A DNA stretch of 64,000 nt from Nectonema munidae. Its lineage: Eukaryota > Nematomorpha > Nectonematoida > Nectonematidae. Each line of letters opens with the position of its first letter. Positions within the stretch are counted from its first letter, which is position 1. Positions 61,701 to 64,000 of the stretch are shown here, in pieces. The position numbers and the translations under genes are program-made. The notes below the pieces were generated by a model that worked only from the letters and a program-made list of their open reading frames with translations, did not search any database and was not told where the DNA came from. The stretch is taken from NCBI GenBank assembly GCA_030549495.1, contig JAUIRK010000292.1, forward strand, positions 248,001 to 312,000, read 5' to 3'.

Positions 61701-64000
61701 CTGGATCAATTATAGAATCTCATCTCTACACATGATTTGGGGATAGAGAGATCATAAAATTCTTTTTCAAAGCAAATATATAAAAAATGTTTTTTACATA
61801 TTTTGCTATGTTTTTTATATATTTCCTTTGAAAAAAGGAGTTTATACTCCGAAACTAGTTAGCAAAATCAGCAATAAAGTGTCCAGTTTTTACAATTTTA
61901 TATATTTGTTATAATTATTTTTTATTTGAAACTTTGAATATTTTAATCTTTTTTTATTATTAATTATCAGGTCAAAATGTAAAAAATAGGTTATTTTAAA
62001 AAATGTTTATATCTCTAGCTAACATATTACCCTTTTCATGAAAAAAATATGATTGAATTAACAAAAAAAGGTAAAATAAAGGATTGCATAAAGAATAAAG
62101 TGAATTTCTAGGTTGAATAACTTTTGAAAATAAAGATATTATTATAAATAAATAAAGACTGCATGTTTCATATATTGATATTGCTTCAAGTATTCAATTC
62201 TCTCAAGAATTATTTCAGTTAATTTTTATATATTGTTTTTAATTAGATATTTCAAGTTATACAGCGTTTGTGTTTTTTTTTCTAAAAGAAAATTATTATA
62301 TGGTATTATCAAGTCATTATTCACTCACTAATGGTCTCCAGATTTTAAACAAATAGTAAAAATTACTATGAATTTGTTGGAAAACCTTCAATATTCGTAA
62401 AAATTTTTAAAAGTTATAATTTTACCATATTCTTAGCAAAATTTACAGCATTAGATAGTAAAATTAGGCAATGTAGAGCCAATTACTTTACACATACATA
62501 TGGTCAATGACGGATCTAGAAGGTGGGGGGGGGGGGGGGGGGGGGGGAGAGATGGGGGAAAACACCCCCCCCCCCCTATATATAAGAAATGATTTTATTA
62601 TTTGATTTTTTTAAAATAAAACATGTATTAAAATTTAATTTGAACTTTTAAATTTCAATCATAAGTTTTTAGTTCGTTTTTCGCATACTTCACCTTTAAA
62701 AAATTAAAAAAATACTTTTTAGCTTGTCATTTTGTATATATATTCCATATATTGTATTTTTTTAAAACCTTTAGATTATACAAAAAATACTGTATTTTTC
62801 ACAATAAAATAAACAAAATAAGAATATTGAGGATTGCCTAATTAATATCATATTTTGAAAATATCATTTCCATTTTAAAAATGTAAATGAGTTTTATAAG
62901 AAAGGTAGGAGATGCCACGTAAATATATAATGTAAAAGGAAAGGAACTCTCTTTGGTGTGGTGTCTATTGAAAATCAGCAGGTGTCTAAACAAACAAAGT
63001 TATGTGAGGGATATGCTCTATTGTTTGCTGTTTCACGCAGAAGAATAGACTTTTAGAATAGGCATACTAATTACAAATTCATGACACTTTTATAGACATA
63101 AAAAATTTCCTTATGGTGGAAAATAGCTGCCCTTAAGATAAGTCTTTGAGACACTCAATCTTTTGAATAACATCACTATTATTTATTAATTTATTTAAAT
63201 TAATGCAATTTTGCTTAAACATCTTGAATTTGAAAGATGATTGAGTCGTGTTATGGTAGAAGAAGGTCTATGTTGCGACTTATTTGATTCCTAGAAGAAT
63301 CGATTTACTCAAAAAAAGAAAAGAGTTGATAAAAAAATTAAAAGTCCTTCCCCATGGCACACCTACTTTCAAAAAACTGTGCTTATTTATTTTCCATGAT
63401 TCAAAAAAGACTTCACCAATTTTTTCTCTCATTTCCTGCGTACTATCTTCCCTTTACTTTCGCTATTTGTTGATGTTTCGAAATGTGTTTTTTCATGAAA
63501 ATCAATAAAAAAAGGCGTGTAACTATAAGCGCTAAAATAACATCTTACCTAACCAGTAAGATAAATGGAACACCTTTTAAGACTCATCAGCTTTGACACC
63601 CCTTCCTTAGTCTCCATGATTAAAGTTATTTATGTAGTTTTTTCTATAAAATAAATATATAATTATTAAGCTAATATTTTTTATAAAAAATCTAAAAGCG
63701 GGCCTGTACCCAGACGTGAGGTTCAGAAGAAATTAAGTTATAATCGAAAAAGTCTCTTGTAAAGAATATCGTGTGAAGAAGGAGTAGAGATGAAGTATTA
63801 TGTTTTTATTTTGATTTTTTTCGAAAATGAGTTGAGATGCAAATAATGAAATTTTTTGAATAAAACAAATAAATTTTTTTCGTTTCACTATTACTAATTA
63901 ACTAAATACCGATCTAACTCATTAGATTAAATATTTAAGAATTTGGATGAACGGGGGCGTCAAATTTTTTTAGAATAGGTTCTTCTTTGCTTACCCTCGA
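61701..64000. other. Upstream flank of teneurin, no gene seen
   Basis: A/T-rich. A G tract (62525-62547) and C tract (62565-62576) with GACGGATCTAGAAGG next to them resemble the hAT-MITE at 885-1168. A 74-codon open frame at 63284-63508 has no recognised similarity. Confidence 0.5.
62511..62600. repeat. hAT-MITE fragment with G and C tracts
   Basis: CAATGACGGATCTAGAAGG, then the G tract, and the C tract followed by CTATATATAAGAAAT, parallel the two ends of the element at 885-1168 (CCTATAAGAAAT). Most of the interior is deleted. Confidence 0.45.

Noticed and set aside
63284-63508. 74-codon open frame rich in K and F
   Set aside because: Unrecognised and consistent with A/T-rich chance coding.

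Overview
The window is about 70% A+T eukaryotic DNA from a bilaterian invertebrate. It holds one large host gene, a teneurin on the minus strand, surrounded by transposon debris. Teneurins are a bilaterian family of cell-surface adhesion proteins. The mixture of hAT, piggyBac, Helitron-like, LINE and SINE remnants, with one repeat-borne protein family that I associate with arthropods, fits an arthropod such as a crustacean, but no sequence here fixes the species.

Teneurin (about 15.45-57.91 kb, minus strand). I traced 29 coding exons by splice sites, codon phase and homology to known teneurins. The assembled frame is 7632 nt, or 2543 residues plus a stop. In order it encodes: a cytoplasmic domain (exons at 57.9, 57.7, 48.7 and 38.4 kb), one membrane helix (35.2 kb), eight EGF repeats (34.1-31.2 kb), a Cys-rich segment, the TTR-like and FN-plug domains, an NHL propeller (25.4-24.3 kb), the YD shell with its RHS core (24.2-17.4 kb), and a C-terminal Tox-GHH-like domain (17.3-15.45 kb). 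Introns are of two kinds: twelve of 35-69 nt and others up to about 10 kb. A GC-richer block at 61.2-61.7 kb may be the promoter and a non-coding first exon.

0-15.4 kb, downstream of teneurin. Two decayed piggyBac transposons lie at about 1.26-3.2 and 9.66-12.5 kb, and the second is interrupted by a fragment of an uncharacterised element family. Between them is a recent duplication (3.88-4.97 and 5.42-7.03 kb) of an unrecognised single-pass membrane protein gene, embedded in Helitron-like elements ending in CTAG. Next to it are two tRNA-derived SINE copies in opposite orientation. A LINE 3' end lies at 13.4-14.2 kb.

Teneurin introns and the upstream flank carry a family of roughly 130-bp piggyBac-type MITEs with TTAA target sites, a 634-bp hAT derivative with a perfect 8-bp target duplication and a related empty site nearby, a second hAT C-terminal remnant, and another Helitron-like element at 58.8-59.4 kb. 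I see no ordinary tRNA or rRNA genes, no CRISPR array and no second convincing host gene apart from the duplicated orphan pair.
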